Part shown: one piece after another, positions 16,999-25,131 of the stretch
Layout: each line of letters opens with the position of its first letter
How positions within the stretch are numbered: the stretch's first letter is position 1
Assembly (NCBI RefSeq): GCF_003752365.1
Contig: NZ_RJUO01000002.1
Coordinates: forward strand, 682,001 to 746,000
Direction: 5' to 3'
Length of the DNA: 64,000 nt
DNA from: Frondihabitans sp. PhB188
Lineage (GTDB): Bacteria; Actinomycetota; Actinomycetes; Actinomycetales; Microbacteriaceae
Made by a program: the position numbers and the translations under genes
The notes under the pieces: model-generated
Told to the model about the DNA's origin: nothing
Databases searched by the model: none
What the model saw: only the letters and a program-made list of their open reading frames with translations

Positions 16999-17742
16999 TC
17001 AGGCGTCGGCCCACGCCCGTTCGAACCCGGCCATGAGGCCCGTCATCGCCTTGACCGGCGGCGGCGCGTACTCGCCGCGCTTGCCGGTGGCGAGGCGCAG
17101 GCGGACGAGCGACTCCGCGAAGACCGTGGCGGACGAGACGCCGTCGACGACGGGCGCGCCGATCTCGTCGGAGACGCGGTGGCAGAGGTCGGCCATGCCG
17201 GCGCAGCCGAGGAGGACGGCGTCGGCTCCGGCGTCGAGCACGGCGCGGCACTCCGCGACCACGCGGCCGTAGGCGTCGGAGCGCGGGTCGTCGAGGGCGA
17301 GGACCGGGATCTCGCACGCGCGGATGGCGACGCAGACGTCGCCGAAGCCGTAGCGGTGGGCGAGCTCGCGGGCGCGTCCGGTGGTGCGCTCGAGGGTGGT
17401 GACGATGCCGAAGGTGCGGCCGAGCATCGCCGCGGCGTGCATGCCAGCCTCAGCGATGCCGAGGACCGGCCCGTGCGCCAGCTCGCGCGCCGCATCGAGC
17501 CCCGGGTCGCCGAAGCACGCCACGACGTACGCATCGACCCCCTCGGACTCCCCCAGTGCCACCTGCTCGAGGATGCCGGGTACGGCCAGCGCCTCCTCGT
17601 AGTGGCTCTCGATCGAGGCGGGGCCCATGCTCGGGCTCACCGCCTCGACGAGGGTGAGCGGACCCGCGACGTCGCTCGCACACCGGCCGATGGCGTCGGT
17701 CATGGACTGCGTGGTGTTGGGATTGATGAGGCGGATCCGCAT
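16999..17742 (-). CDS. Asp/Glu/hydantoin racemase family protein
   Basis: 247 residues. NPNTT near the N-terminus (about 7-11), a first catalytic Cys in VVACFGDPG (about 80) and a second in LLGCAGMADL (about 183) are diagnostic of hydantoin/allantoin racemases. It would interconvert enantiomers of a 5-substituted hydantoin or allantoin. It begins only 2 bp after the permease stop, so the two form an operon. The alternative is an aspartate/maleate isomerase, but the permease partner favours hydantoins. Confidence 0.85.
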   Translation of the reverse strand: MRIRLINPNTTQSMTDAIGRCASDVAGPLTLVEAVSPSMGPASIESHYEEALAVPGILEQVALGESEGVDAYVVACFGDPGLDAARELAHGPVLGIAEAGMHAAAMLGRTFGIVTTLERTTGRARELAHRYGFGDVCVAIRACEIPVLALDDPRSDAYGRVVAECRAVLDAGADAVLLGCAGMADLCHRVSDEIGAPVVDGVSSATVFAESLVRLRLATGKRGEYAPPPVKAMTGLMAGFERAWADA

Positions 17743-17744
17743 GG

Positions 17745-19364
17745 TCAGTCCGTCTCGAGGGTTCCGTCGCTGACGGTGGAGTCGTCGGCGGACAGCTCGG
17801 GCATGCGCGGGTTCACGGTCTCGAACGCCCAGAAGATGGCGAGGCCGAGGGCGCAGCCGATGAACCATCCGTAGTTGCCGAGCCAGGTGAAGTCGACGCC
17901 GCCGAGGTCTTTCACGATGGACGGGACGAGGGCGGCTGCGACGGAGATGATCCCGGCGATGACCATGGTCCAGACGGCGTTCGGGTTGAAGCCCCTCTTG
18001 TACCAGTAGCGGCCGGTCGGCTCCATCGTGAACATGTCGTCGACGGCGATGCGCTGCTTGGCGACGAGGTAGTAGCCGGCGATGAGGAGGCCGAACAGCG
18101 GGCCGATGAGGGCGCCGAGGATGCCCAGCGTGTACTGGATCGCCTGGGGGTTGCTGTACCAGTTCCAGGGGGTGAGGAGGACGGAGCCGACTGCTGCGAT
18201 CATGCCGCCCATGCGCCACGAGATCTTCTGCGGCGACACGTTCGAGAAGTCGAAGGCCGGCGAGATGAAGTTGGCGACGATGTTGATGCCGACGGTCGCG
18301 GTGACGAAGGTGAGACCGCCGAGGAGGATCGCGAAGGGGGCGCCGATGGCCTGGACGGTCTCGATCGGGTCGGTGATGAGCTTGCCGAAGACCGGGACTG
18401 TCGCCGACGCGCAGAGCACGGTGAGGACTGAGAAGAACAGGAAGTTGAGCGGGAGGCCGAGCCAGTTGCCCTTCTTGACCGACTTGAACGACTTGCCGTA
18501 GCGCGAGAAGTCGCCGAAGTTGAGCATCGGGCCCGAGAAGTAGCTGACGACGATCGCGACGGCGGAGATCATGACGGGGATGGCTGCGGCGAGCGACATC
18601 GGCGGGCCGGAGGAGAGGTTGAGGCTGATGTTGCCCCAGCCGGCGGTGGCGACGAGGTAGACCGCGAGCGCGATCATGATGACGTAGACGGCGGGTCCGG
18701 CGAAGTCGATGAACTTGCGGATCGTCTCCATGCCCCGCCAGAACAGCGCCGCCTGCGCGACCCAGAGGATCGCGTACGAGATGTAGCCGAGGGCGCTCAG
18801 GCCGAGGAAGGAGTGGTCGAGCAGCGCGGACGACGCCGGGATGAACTTCAGGAAGATGATGTTCAGCGACTGGGCGGCGAGGTAGGTCTGGACGCCGTAC
18901 CAGGCCGTCGCGATCAGGCCGCGGATGATGGCCGGGATGTTCGCGCCGAGCACGCCGAAGACGGCCCGGTTGATGACCGGGTACGGGACGCCGGTGCGCT
19001 GGCTGGGCTTCGCGACGAGGTTGGCGAAGACCATGACGATCATGATGCCGACCACGAGCGAGATGAGCACCTGCCAGCTGGCGATGCCGAGCGCGAACAG
19101 GCTTCCCGCGGTGACGTAGCCGCCGACCGAGTGGACGTCCGACATCCAGAACGCGAAGAAGTTGTAGCCGCCCCAGGTCTGCTTGCGGAGGGGCGCGAGG
19201 TCCTCGTTGGTGAGGCGGGGGTCGTAGTGGTCTTTGATGAGTCCGCCGCCGACCGGGTGGCCGGCCGCCTCGACGATGTCGTGCGGACCGGTCAGCGTGG
19301 CGGCGCGGTTGGCCTCCTCGCGGGGGTCGGTGGTCGAGGTGGGCGGAGCGATGTTCGATGCCAT
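17745..19364 (-). CDS. NCS1-family nucleobase/hydantoin permease
   Basis: 539 residues, twelve helices. Motifs NEDLAPLRKQTWGGYNFFAFW and WYGVQT are typical of NCS1 cation symporters (allantoin, hydantoin, cytosine). The ATG giving MASNIA is chosen for its CAGGAGAG ribosome site; longer in-frame starts read through the promoter. Operon with the racemase. It is divergent from an XRE-cupin gene, with two direct repeats between that probably control uptake. Confidence 0.9.
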   Translation of the reverse strand: MASNIAPPTSTTDPREEANRAATLTGPHDIVEAAGHPVGGGLIKDHYDPRLTNEDLAPLRKQTWGGYNFFAFWMSDVHSVGGYVTAGSLFALGIASWQVLISLVVGIMIVMVFANLVAKPSQRTGVPYPVINRAVFGVLGANIPAIIRGLIATAWYGVQTYLAAQSLNIIFLKFIPASSALLDHSFLGLSALGYISYAILWVAQAALFWRGMETIRKFIDFAGPAVYVIMIALAVYLVATAGWGNISLNLSSGPPMSLAAAIPVMISAVAIVVSYFSGPMLNFGDFSRYGKSFKSVKKGNWLGLPLNFLFFSVLTVLCASATVPVFGKLITDPIETVQAIGAPFAILLGGLTFVTATVGINIVANFISPAFDFSNVSPQKISWRMGGMIAAVGSVLLTPWNWYSNPQAIQYTLGILGALIGPLFGLLIAGYYLVAKQRIAVDDMFTMEPTGRYWYKRGFNPNAVWTMVIAGIISVAAALVPSIVKDLGGVDFTWLGNYGWFIGCALGLAIFWAFETVNPRMPELSADDSTVSDGTLETD

Positions 19365-19470
19365 GGCACTCTCCTGGGTGGCTGATACCCTCGTGGGCAG
19401 ATGAGACGAGCTGGTGATCCCGGCGCGTGGCCGGCAGGCGTTCCCGAGATTCGTTCTGAAGAGTGAACCT

Positions 19471-19534
19471 ATTGCTTCACGCGACCGCGCAGGTTTCGTC
19501 TGTGTAACAAGCATGTGACAGCGATTGCTTCACG
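19471..19534. promoter_or_regulatory. Two ATTGCTTCACG direct repeats, candidate operator
   Basis: The 11-mer ATTGCTTCACG occurs at 19471-19481 and 19524-19534, 53 bp apart (about five helical turns), between the divergent permease and XRE-cupin genes. This AT-richer 110-bp stretch has no gene and probably holds both promoters. Same-face spacing fits binding by a dimeric XRE regulator; inferred. Confidence 0.55.
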
Positions 19535-19576
19535 TGCTTCCCTGTTCTTGTTCTTGTGCAGTCCTGGAGGCGCGAC

Positions 19577-20182
19577 GTGACCGAGGCCGTCGCCAGCGAG
19601 CTCGACGCGGTCGTGCTCGGAGCCCGGCTGCGGACGCTCCGCACCGATTCCGGCCTCACGCTTCGCGAGATGGCCGAGGCGCTGGGGATCTCCTCGAGCG
19701 CCGTCTCGCAGATCGAACGCGGCGTCAGGCGCCCCTCGGTGTCGCGGCTCCTCGCGATCGTGCAGGTGCTCGGCCGCCCCCTCGCCGACGTGTTCGACGC
19801 CGCCGAAGAGCCGGCCGCCGATCGCGCCGAGATGCCCGTCGGGTACGTCCTCGCCCGTGCGGGTGCCACGCACCCCGTGACCCTCGGCACCGGCGTGGTC
19901 TTCCGCCGCCTGTCGCCCGCGCACACCGCCGGCGTCGACTTCTTCGAGTCGACCTACCCCGCCGGAGCCGTCGCCACCGACATGGGCTCGCTGATCACGC
20001 ACGAGGGCTACGAGGTCGGCACCGTGACCTCCGGCGAGCTCACCATCGACTTCGCCGACGAGCGCGTCGTGATGCGCGCCGGCGACTCGATCCGCTTCCC
20101 GTGCGAGGTGCCGCACCGGATGGGCAACTACGGCTCGGTGGACGCCGTCGCCACGTGGGTCATCGTGCACTCGCGGCGCTAG
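19577..20182 (+). CDS. XRE-family regulator with C-terminal cupin
   Basis: 201 residues. HTH_3 at about 15-68 (LRTLRTDSGLTLREMAEALG, then SSSAVSQIERG) and a cupin barrel at about 110-200 (HEGYEVGTVTSGELTI, GDSIRFPCEVPHRMGN). Such proteins sense a small ligand in the cupin and control a neighbouring catabolic operon, here the NCS1 permease/racemase. GTG 19577 is chosen because GGAGG sits 6 nt upstream; a GTG at 19556 has none. Confidence 0.87.
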   Translation: MTEAVASELDAVVLGARLRTLRTDSGLTLREMAEALGISSSAVSQIERGVRRPSVSRLLAIVQVLGRPLADVFDAAEEPAADRAEMPVGYVLARAGATHPVTLGTGVVFRRLSPAHTAGVDFFESTYPAGAVATDMGSLITHEGYEVGTVTSGELTIDFADERVVMRAGDSIRFPCEVPHRMGNYGSVDAVATWVIVHSRR

Positions 20183-20225
20183 GCGGGCTTGTCGTGTTCG
20201 CAGGGGCCTTTGGTTAGGTGGGGCC

Positions 20226-21326
20226 ATGCGATACGTGATCATCGGCGCCGGAGCCATCGGAGGGGTGCTGGGTGCGCGGCTCGCCCAGCACGGGAAGTCG
20301 CCGCTGCTGATCGCCCGCGGTGAGCACGGCGACGTGATCGCCTCGGCGGGCATGCGGCTCCGCTCGCCCGACGACGACACCGTCGTGCGCATCCCCGTCG
20401 CGTCGAAGCCCGCAGGCGTGCACCTCCGGGTCGACGACGTGCTGGTCTTCGCCACCAAGACGCAGTCGCTCGACGCGGCCGTCCGGGAGTGGGTCGACGA
20501 GCCCGTGTACGTCGACGGCCGCTCGATCGGGACCGCGGGGGCGCTGCTCCCGGCGTTCATCGCGCTCAACGGCATCGAGGGCGAGCGCATCGCCGCCCGC
20601 TACTTCGACCGGGTCTATGCCGTCTGCGTGTGGCTCCCCGGTGTCCACCTCGTGCCCGGCGAGGTCATCGTCCGCATCGCGCCGTCGAGCGGGACGTTCA
20701 TCGTGGGGCCGGCGTTCGGCGGCGCCTCGCTGGGCGGCTCCGGGTCGTCGGGCGGTGGTGCCGGCTCGAGCTCCGCGACCGGCGGCTCCAGCTCCACGGG
20801 CGGCGGCCCCGGCTCCACGGCCGGCGGTGCCGCCGCCGATCCGCTGCTCCTCGAGCTCCAGCGCGACTGGCAGGACGCCACCTTCCGCATCTTCCTCGAC
20901 GACGACGTCCTGGCGTGGAAGCACCGCAAGCTCCTGTCGAACCTGGGCAACGCCCTCCAGGCCCTCCTCGGGCCGGACGCCGCACCCGACATCTACGACG
21001 ACCTGAGGTCGGAGGCGGAGGCCGTCTACCGCGCGCTCGGGATCACCTGGCCGAGCGACGATGACGAGGCGGCTCGCCGGGGGAACGCGTTCGACCTGCG
21101 GCCGGTCCCCGGCACCGGCGAGCTCGGCGGGTCGTCGTGGCAGAGCGTCCAGCGCGGAGGCTCGATCGAGACCGACTACCTGAACGGCGAGATCTCTCTC
21201 CTGGCCCGCAGCCACGGCCTCGACGCGCCCCTCAACGCCGAGGTGCAGCGGCTGGCGCGCTCGGCCGACGGGGCGATGAGCGTCGAGCGGCTGCGCGAGC
21301 TGCTCGAACGCGTCGCGGCGCGGTAG
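20226..21326 (+). CDS. ApbA/PanE ketopantoate-reductase-like protein with Gly/Ser insertion
   Basis: 366 residues. The NAD(P) motif GAGAIGG is at 8-14 and the C-terminal helical ApbA_C domain at about 215-360 (LLSNLGNAL, LNGEISLLARSHG). Between them, about residues 160-200, is an insertion almost entirely of Gly, Ser, Ala and Thr, absent from usual family members (about 300 residues). Likely an NADPH-dependent 2-oxo acid reductase; true pantoate synthesis is uncertain. TTAGGT ends 6 nt before ATG. A second paralog follows after the 87-bp element B. Confidence 0.8.
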   Translation: MRYVIIGAGAIGGVLGARLAQHGKSPLLIARGEHGDVIASAGMRLRSPDDDTVVRIPVASKPAGVHLRVDDVLVFATKTQSLDAAVREWVDEPVYVDGRSIGTAGALLPAFIALNGIEGERIAARYFDRVYAVCVWLPGVHLVPGEVIVRIAPSSGTFIVGPAFGGASLGGSGSSGGGAGSSSATGGSSSTGGGPGSTAGGAAADPLLLELQRDWQDATFRIFLDDDVLAWKHRKLLSNLGNALQALLGPDAAPDIYDDLRSEAEAVYRALGITWPSDDDEAARRGNAFDLRPVPGTGELGGSSWQSVQRGGSIETDYLNGEISLLARSHGLDAPLNAEVQRLARSADGAMSVERLRELLERVAAR

Positions 21327-21364
21327 CCGCCCGCGGCTGCGGCGCCGCCGCGCGCCGGCCCGCC

Positions 21365-21451
21365 GTCGAGAACTCAGGCCCGGTGCGCGCTGCCGGGCCG
21401 ACGGGGCCCGACCTGCGGCCCGCCGCCGCGCACCGCCCCTGAGTTGCCGAC
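21365..21451. repeat. 87-bp palindromic element, copy B
   Basis: Runs from GTCGAGAACTCAGG to CCTGAGTTGCCGAC, with inner GCCCGGTGCGCG and CGCGCACCGCC pairing. It lies 38 bp after the first panE-like stop; the second paralog's -10 (TACCGT) starts 3 bp after it. Confidence 0.92.
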
Positions 21452-21466
21452 CGCTACCGTTGCCCC

Positions 21467-22390
21467 ATGCGGATTCTGGTGGTGGGCGCGGGTGCCGTCG
21501 GCGGCTATTTCGGCGGCCTGCTTGCGCAAGCGGGCAGGGACGTCACCTTTCTGGTGCGGCCCGGCCGTCTCGAGTTCCTGCGCTCGGGGCTGGTGATCGA
21601 GCAGCTCGACCGCACGCTGCGCATCGATGTGCGGGCGACGACGGCCGATGCGCTCGACGGGACGTACGACCTCGTGCTCGTGACGGTGAAGTCGTTCGGG
21701 CTCGAGGCCGCGATCGACGACTTCGCGCCCGCTGTCGGCCCAGCGACGACGATCGTGCCGCTGCTGAACGGCATGCGGCACCTCGACCTGCTGCAGGCGC
21801 GGTTCGGCGACCGGGTCGTAGGCGGCCTCTGCTTCGTCGCGACTCACCTCGACGGCGGCACGGTGCGGCAGCTCGGCCCCCTCCAGACCGTCATGTACGG
21901 GGAGCTCGACGGCACTCCGACGCCGCGGATCGACGCTGTCGACGCCGCCCTCACGGGCGCCGGGTTCGACGCGCGGGCGCGCTCCGGGCCCGACGGCATC
22001 CTGCAGGCGCTGTGGGAGAAGTGGTTCGTGCTCGCGGCCGGCGGCGCCCTGACCACCCTCCTCGGCGGCGACGTCGGCGCCATCGAGGCAGCGCCGAACG
22101 GCACGCGGACGGCTCTCGCGATCGTGGCGGAGTGCGCGTCCGTGGCCGCGGCGGCGGGGCACGAGCCGTCGGCGAAGGCGCGCGCGAGCGCCGAGCGGAC
22201 GCTGACCGCGGCGGGCAGCGACTTCACGACGTCGCTCTACCGCGACCAGGCGGCGGGCGGCGAGGTCGAGGCGGAGCAGATCCTCGGCGACCTGGTCGCG
22301 CGGGCCGACGGGCTCGGCGTCAGCGTCCCGCTGCTCGCTGCGGCGGATGCGGCGCTCGAGATGTACCGGCGAGGGCGCGCAGCCTCCTGA
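21467..22390 (+). CDS. panE: 2-dehydropantoate 2-reductase
   Basis: 307 residues, normal for PanE. GAGAVGGYFGG (7-17) binds NADPH. A Lys in LVTVKSFG (about 72) and ALWEKW (about 185) are the conserved lysines, and a late SSxxxD-like region (DFTTSLYRD, about 255) binds substrate. It reduces ketopantoate to pantoate in coenzyme A synthesis. It is probably leaderless (TACCGT, 6-nt gap). The last 71 nt overlap the convergent MpaB-type gene. Confidence 0.82.
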   Translation: MRILVVGAGAVGGYFGGLLAQAGRDVTFLVRPGRLEFLRSGLVIEQLDRTLRIDVRATTADALDGTYDLVLVTVKSFGLEAAIDDFAPAVGPATTIVPLLNGMRHLDLLQARFGDRVVGGLCFVATHLDGGTVRQLGPLQTVMYGELDGTPTPRIDAVDAALTGAGFDARARSGPDGILQALWEKWFVLAAGGALTTLLGGDVGAIEAAPNGTRTALAIVAECASVAAAAGHEPSAKARASAERTLTAAGSDFTTSLYRDQAAGGEVEAEQILGDLVARADGLGVSVPLLAAADAALEMYRRGRAAS

Positions 22391-23114
22391 GGTAGTAGCG
22401 TTCGGGCCAGGTCCGGACCCCGCCCGGCAGCCGCGGGTACACGGCCGCGACGACGCGCCAGAGCCGGTCGAGGCGGCGCTGGTCGGCGCGACTCCAGGTG
22501 AGCCCGTAGGCGTCGCGCACCGTCTCGGGCAGGAGCCCCGCGGTCATCCAGCGGTTGAACGGCATCAGCAGACGCACCCACCGCGGCGCCCGCTCGGCCC
22601 TCCAGAGCGCGTCGGCCTGCGCGCGGATCGCCGGCGACACCGTCAGCTCGGCCACCCGGGCGGCCCAGTACGTCCTGAATTCCGCGCGCGACGAAGGCCA
22701 CATCGACGCAGGAACTCGCAAGGCCGTCCCGAGCCCCGCGTACCGGGCGAACAGGGCGTCCGCCGCCCCCTCCGGGAGGTGCCCGAGCACGCGGTCGTGG
22801 ACGAGCACGGCCGTGTCGTACAGGGTCGCGGCGACCCAGAGCTGGAGCTCCGGGTCGTGGGCGTCGTAGGCGTCGCCGTGGACGGGGTCGTGCCTGCGGT
22901 CGACGTAGGCCGAGGCGGCGCGGCGGTCGGCGTCGGTGCCGCACATCACTGCGTAGACGTACATCAGCGTGCCGTGCAGCCGCCCCATCGGGTTGCTCGC
23001 GAAGTCGCTGTGGTCGGCGACGCCGCGGCCGACCTCCGGGCGGGCCAGCTGGAGGAGGATGGCCCGGCCTGCTCCGGCGAGGATGACGGCCTCACTGGGC
23101 GGGTCGATGCGCAT
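22320..23114 (-). CDS. Oxygenase MpaB-like (DUF2236) protein
   Basis: 264 residues, almost all helical. The conserved family features are an early HSDFASNPMGRLHGTL segment (His/Arg) and RRHDPVHGDAYDAHDPELQLWV, with HDPxL as the heme-binding-like signature. The family includes MpaB, Lcp latex oxygenase and many unknown actinobacterial proteins. TATCGT ends 6 nt before this ATG. The C-terminal about 20 Pro/Arg/Ala-rich residues are encoded inside panE on the other strand and look like readthrough extension. Confidence 0.82.
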   Translation of the reverse strand: MRIDPPSEAVILAGAGRAILLQLARPEVGRGVADHSDFASNPMGRLHGTLMYVYAVMCGTDADRRAASAYVDRRHDPVHGDAYDAHDPELQLWVAATLYDTAVLVHDRVLGHLPEGAADALFARYAGLGTALRVPASMWPSSRAEFRTYWAARVAELTVSPAIRAQADALWRAERAPRWVRLLMPFNRWMTAGLLPETVRDAYGLTWSRADQRRLDRLWRVVAAVYPRLPGGVRTWPERYYLRRLRALAGTSRAPHPPQRAAGR

Positions 23115-23154
23115 AGGCGCACGATACCGCTCGGGTTCTGGAGCTTCGCGGCGT

Positions 23155-24168
23155 CTACTTCTTGAGCTTGACCAGGGCGTTGGCATAGCTGGCGAACCAC
23201 TTGCCTGCGGCGGGGCCTCCGTTGCAGGTGCCGTCGCTGGCGCCGGGCGTCTTGACCCAGAGGAGGGCGTCGAGGCCGGTGCTGCCCGCGGTGACGTGGG
23301 GGTCCTGGCCGAGGCCCGCGCCCGGAGCGTTGCACCAGGTGCCCTTCCAGCCGCGGCCGTTGCGCGACACGTCGATGACGTAGTGCGCGCCGCTCGTGAG
23401 CTTTGAGACGGAGGAGGCGTAGGCGCGCTCCTCGTCGACTCCGACGTAGTTCGAGACGTTCGTGTAGAAACCCCGCGCGTACTGGATGCCGGCCTTGTCG
23501 AGGAGGTCTGCCACCTGCTGCGGCTTGAGCCAGCGGGAGTTTCCGCCGTCGAGATACGCGGGGATGCCGTTGGCGGCGAAGGTCTCGACCGCCGACTTCA
23601 GCTGGGTGAAGCGCTCCGAGCCGAGGCTGGCACAGGTCGTGGTCTGGCCGAGGGAGTCCGGCTCGACGAGCACGACGGCGTTGTGGCCCTTGAGCGTGGA
23701 GGCGATCGTGGAGTTCCAGCTGGCGTACGCCGCTGGGGTGAGCCCACCGGCGGAGTAGCCGCCGCAGTCGCGGCCGGGGATCGCATAGGTGACGAAGACT
23801 GCGGTCTTTCCGGCCTTGTCGGCGGCCTCGACGTTCTTCTTCACGTACGCGGCGAGCTTGTCGCCGGTGTACCAGTCGCCGAGCCAGATGGCGACCGGGC
23901 GCTTGGCGATGTAGGCGGCCGAGGCGGCGTCGGTCGCCTTGCCCGCCGCACTGAGCTCGGCCGCGCGCTTGGCGGCGAAGCTCTCCTTCTGTACGTAGAG
24001 GCCGCCGTCGAAGAGCGACCTGTTCGTGGCCGCGGCGATCGAGGCGGCATGGGTCGTGGCGCTGGCCTTCGTGGAGGTGGCCGCGCTGGCAGCGCTCGCT
24101 TCGAGCGGCGAGGCCAGGACGAGCGCCGCCAGGGCGACTACGGCAGCGATCTGGTGCGTTTTGGGCAT
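23155..24168 (-). CDS. Secreted GH6 cellulase (endo/exo-beta-1,4-glucanase)
   Basis: 337 residues. The signal peptide (cleavage near residue 27) is followed by a Thr/Ala linker and the GH6 barrel. Diagnostic blocks are PGRDCGGYSAGG (about 129-140) with the first catalytic Asp, VLVEPDSLGQ (about 161-170) with the proton-donor Asp, and the late GLDALLWVKTPGASDG. It cleaves beta-1,4-glucan with inversion. No carbohydrate-binding module. Start preceded by CAGGATCAGGA. Its own promoter region (24169-24356) is shared with the thioesterase. Confidence 0.93.
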   Translation of the reverse strand: MPKTHQIAAVVALAALVLASPLEASAASAATSTKASATTHAASIAAATNRSLFDGGLYVQKESFAAKRAAELSAAGKATDAASAAYIAKRPVAIWLGDWYTGDKLAAYVKKNVEAADKAGKTAVFVTYAIPGRDCGGYSAGGLTPAAYASWNSTIASTLKGHNAVVLVEPDSLGQTTTCASLGSERFTQLKSAVETFAANGIPAYLDGGNSRWLKPQQVADLLDKAGIQYARGFYTNVSNYVGVDEERAYASSVSKLTSGAHYVIDVSRNGRGWKGTWCNAPGAGLGQDPHVTAGSTGLDALLWVKTPGASDGTCNGGPAAGKWFASYANALVKLKK

Positions 24169-24356
24169 GCGTGGGTCCTGATCCTGGAGCGCACGTCGAG
24201 AGACGCGGAGGGCGGAGGTGCGGGGCGGTCCGAATGACGCGAAGCAATCTCAACATGTGCGCAGGCTGGGCTGTAGCGGCATTTTGGGGGACACGAGGCT
24301 GACAGCCGCTCCGTACCCTCTCGTCCGGTCGGCGATCCGCCTCGTAGGGTCGACGG

Positions 24357-24836
24357 GTGGAACGACGACGCGACTACTCCTGGACCGACCCCGCCGAGAT
24401 CGCGGCGGCGGCGCCGTTGACGAGCGGGGTCGAGTTCCTGCGCCGGATGATCGCCGGGGAGATCCCGCAGCCGCCGATCGCGCACACGCTCCAATTCGAG
24501 CTGGTCGAGGCGAGCGAGGGGTGCGTCGTGCTGGTCGCGCACCCGGCGGAGTTCGAGTACAACGCGATCGCGTCGGTGCACGGCGGGGTCATCGCGACCT
24601 GGGCCGACACGTCGATCGGCTATGCCGTGCAGACGCGGCTGGCTCCCGGGCAGAGCCTGACGACGCTCGATCTGCAGGTGCGGTACCTCCGGCCCATCAC
24701 CGCAGACCTCGGGGACGTCACCATCACGGCGGTGACCGACCACGTCGGGCGGCGGACCGCGACGGCGCGGAGCGAGATCGTCGACGGGTCGGGGCGGCTG
24801 CTGGCGACGGCGACCTCGACCTGTCTCGTGCTGTAG
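24357..24836 (+). CDS. PaaI-type hotdog thioesterase
   Basis: 159 residues. HGGVIATWADTSIG (about 79-92) is the hotdog helix signature of PaaI/YbgC-like acyl-CoA thioesterases. GTG 24357 is supported by TAGGGT ending 6 nt upstream. A GCAGGAACT word (reverse strand) is built into codons for VEFLRR near the N-terminus. It hydrolyses an aryl- or acyl-CoA; no catabolic cluster nearby narrows the substrate. Confidence 0.85.
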   Translation: MERRRDYSWTDPAEIAAAAPLTSGVEFLRRMIAGEIPQPPIAHTLQFELVEASEGCVVLVAHPAEFEYNAIASVHGGVIATWADTSIGYAVQTRLAPGQSLTTLDLQVRYLRPITADLGDVTITAVTDHVGRRTATARSEIVDGSGRLLATATSTCLVL

Positions 24837-24892
24837 GGGCCGCTGCGCGGCCGCGGCCCCGGGGCAGCCCGCGGCGCCACCCTCCCGGCGCC

Positions 24893-24940
24893 GCCGCCGT
24901 CCCGCACTGCCGCCTCCCCGCACCGCCGCCGTCCCGCACC
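24893..24940. repeat. 16-bp tandem repeat (3 copies) abutting element C
   Basis: GCCGCCGTCCCGCACT, GCCGCCTCCCCGCACC and GCCGCCGTCCCGCACC follow each other at 24893-24940. The next GCCGCC (24941-24946) runs straight into the left end of the 87-bp element. Confidence 0.85.
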
Positions 24941-24946
24941 GCCGCC

Positions 24947-25033
24947 GTCGGCAACTCAGGCCCGGTGCGCCGAGCGGCCGTCGGACTCGGCCCGGGGCGG
25001 CCCGCCGCTGCGCACCGCCCCTGAGTTGCCGAC
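24947..25033. repeat. 87-bp palindromic element, copy C
   Basis: From GTCGGCAACTCAGG to CCTGAGTTGCCGAC: the outer 14 bp are perfect inverted repeats, and GCCCGGTGCGC pairs with GCGCACCGCC inside. It lies 110 bp after the thioesterase stop. Confidence 0.93.
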
Positions 25034-25131
25034 GCCCGACCATCTCTCCACAGCCGGCCGCCTCCGGTCGCCCCTCCACAGATCGGCCGCAGCACCCCTC
25101 CGGGCCCGGCCGAATCGCGAACCTCGACGGC

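Noticed and set aside
17015-17030. GTTCGAACCC, tRNA T-loop-like
   Set aside because: Inside the racemase reading frame, with no acceptor or anticodon stem around it.
24240-24252. GAAGCAAT near the GH6 promoter, similar to the hydantoin operon repeat
   Set aside because: Only eight bases match and the flanks differ; likely chance.
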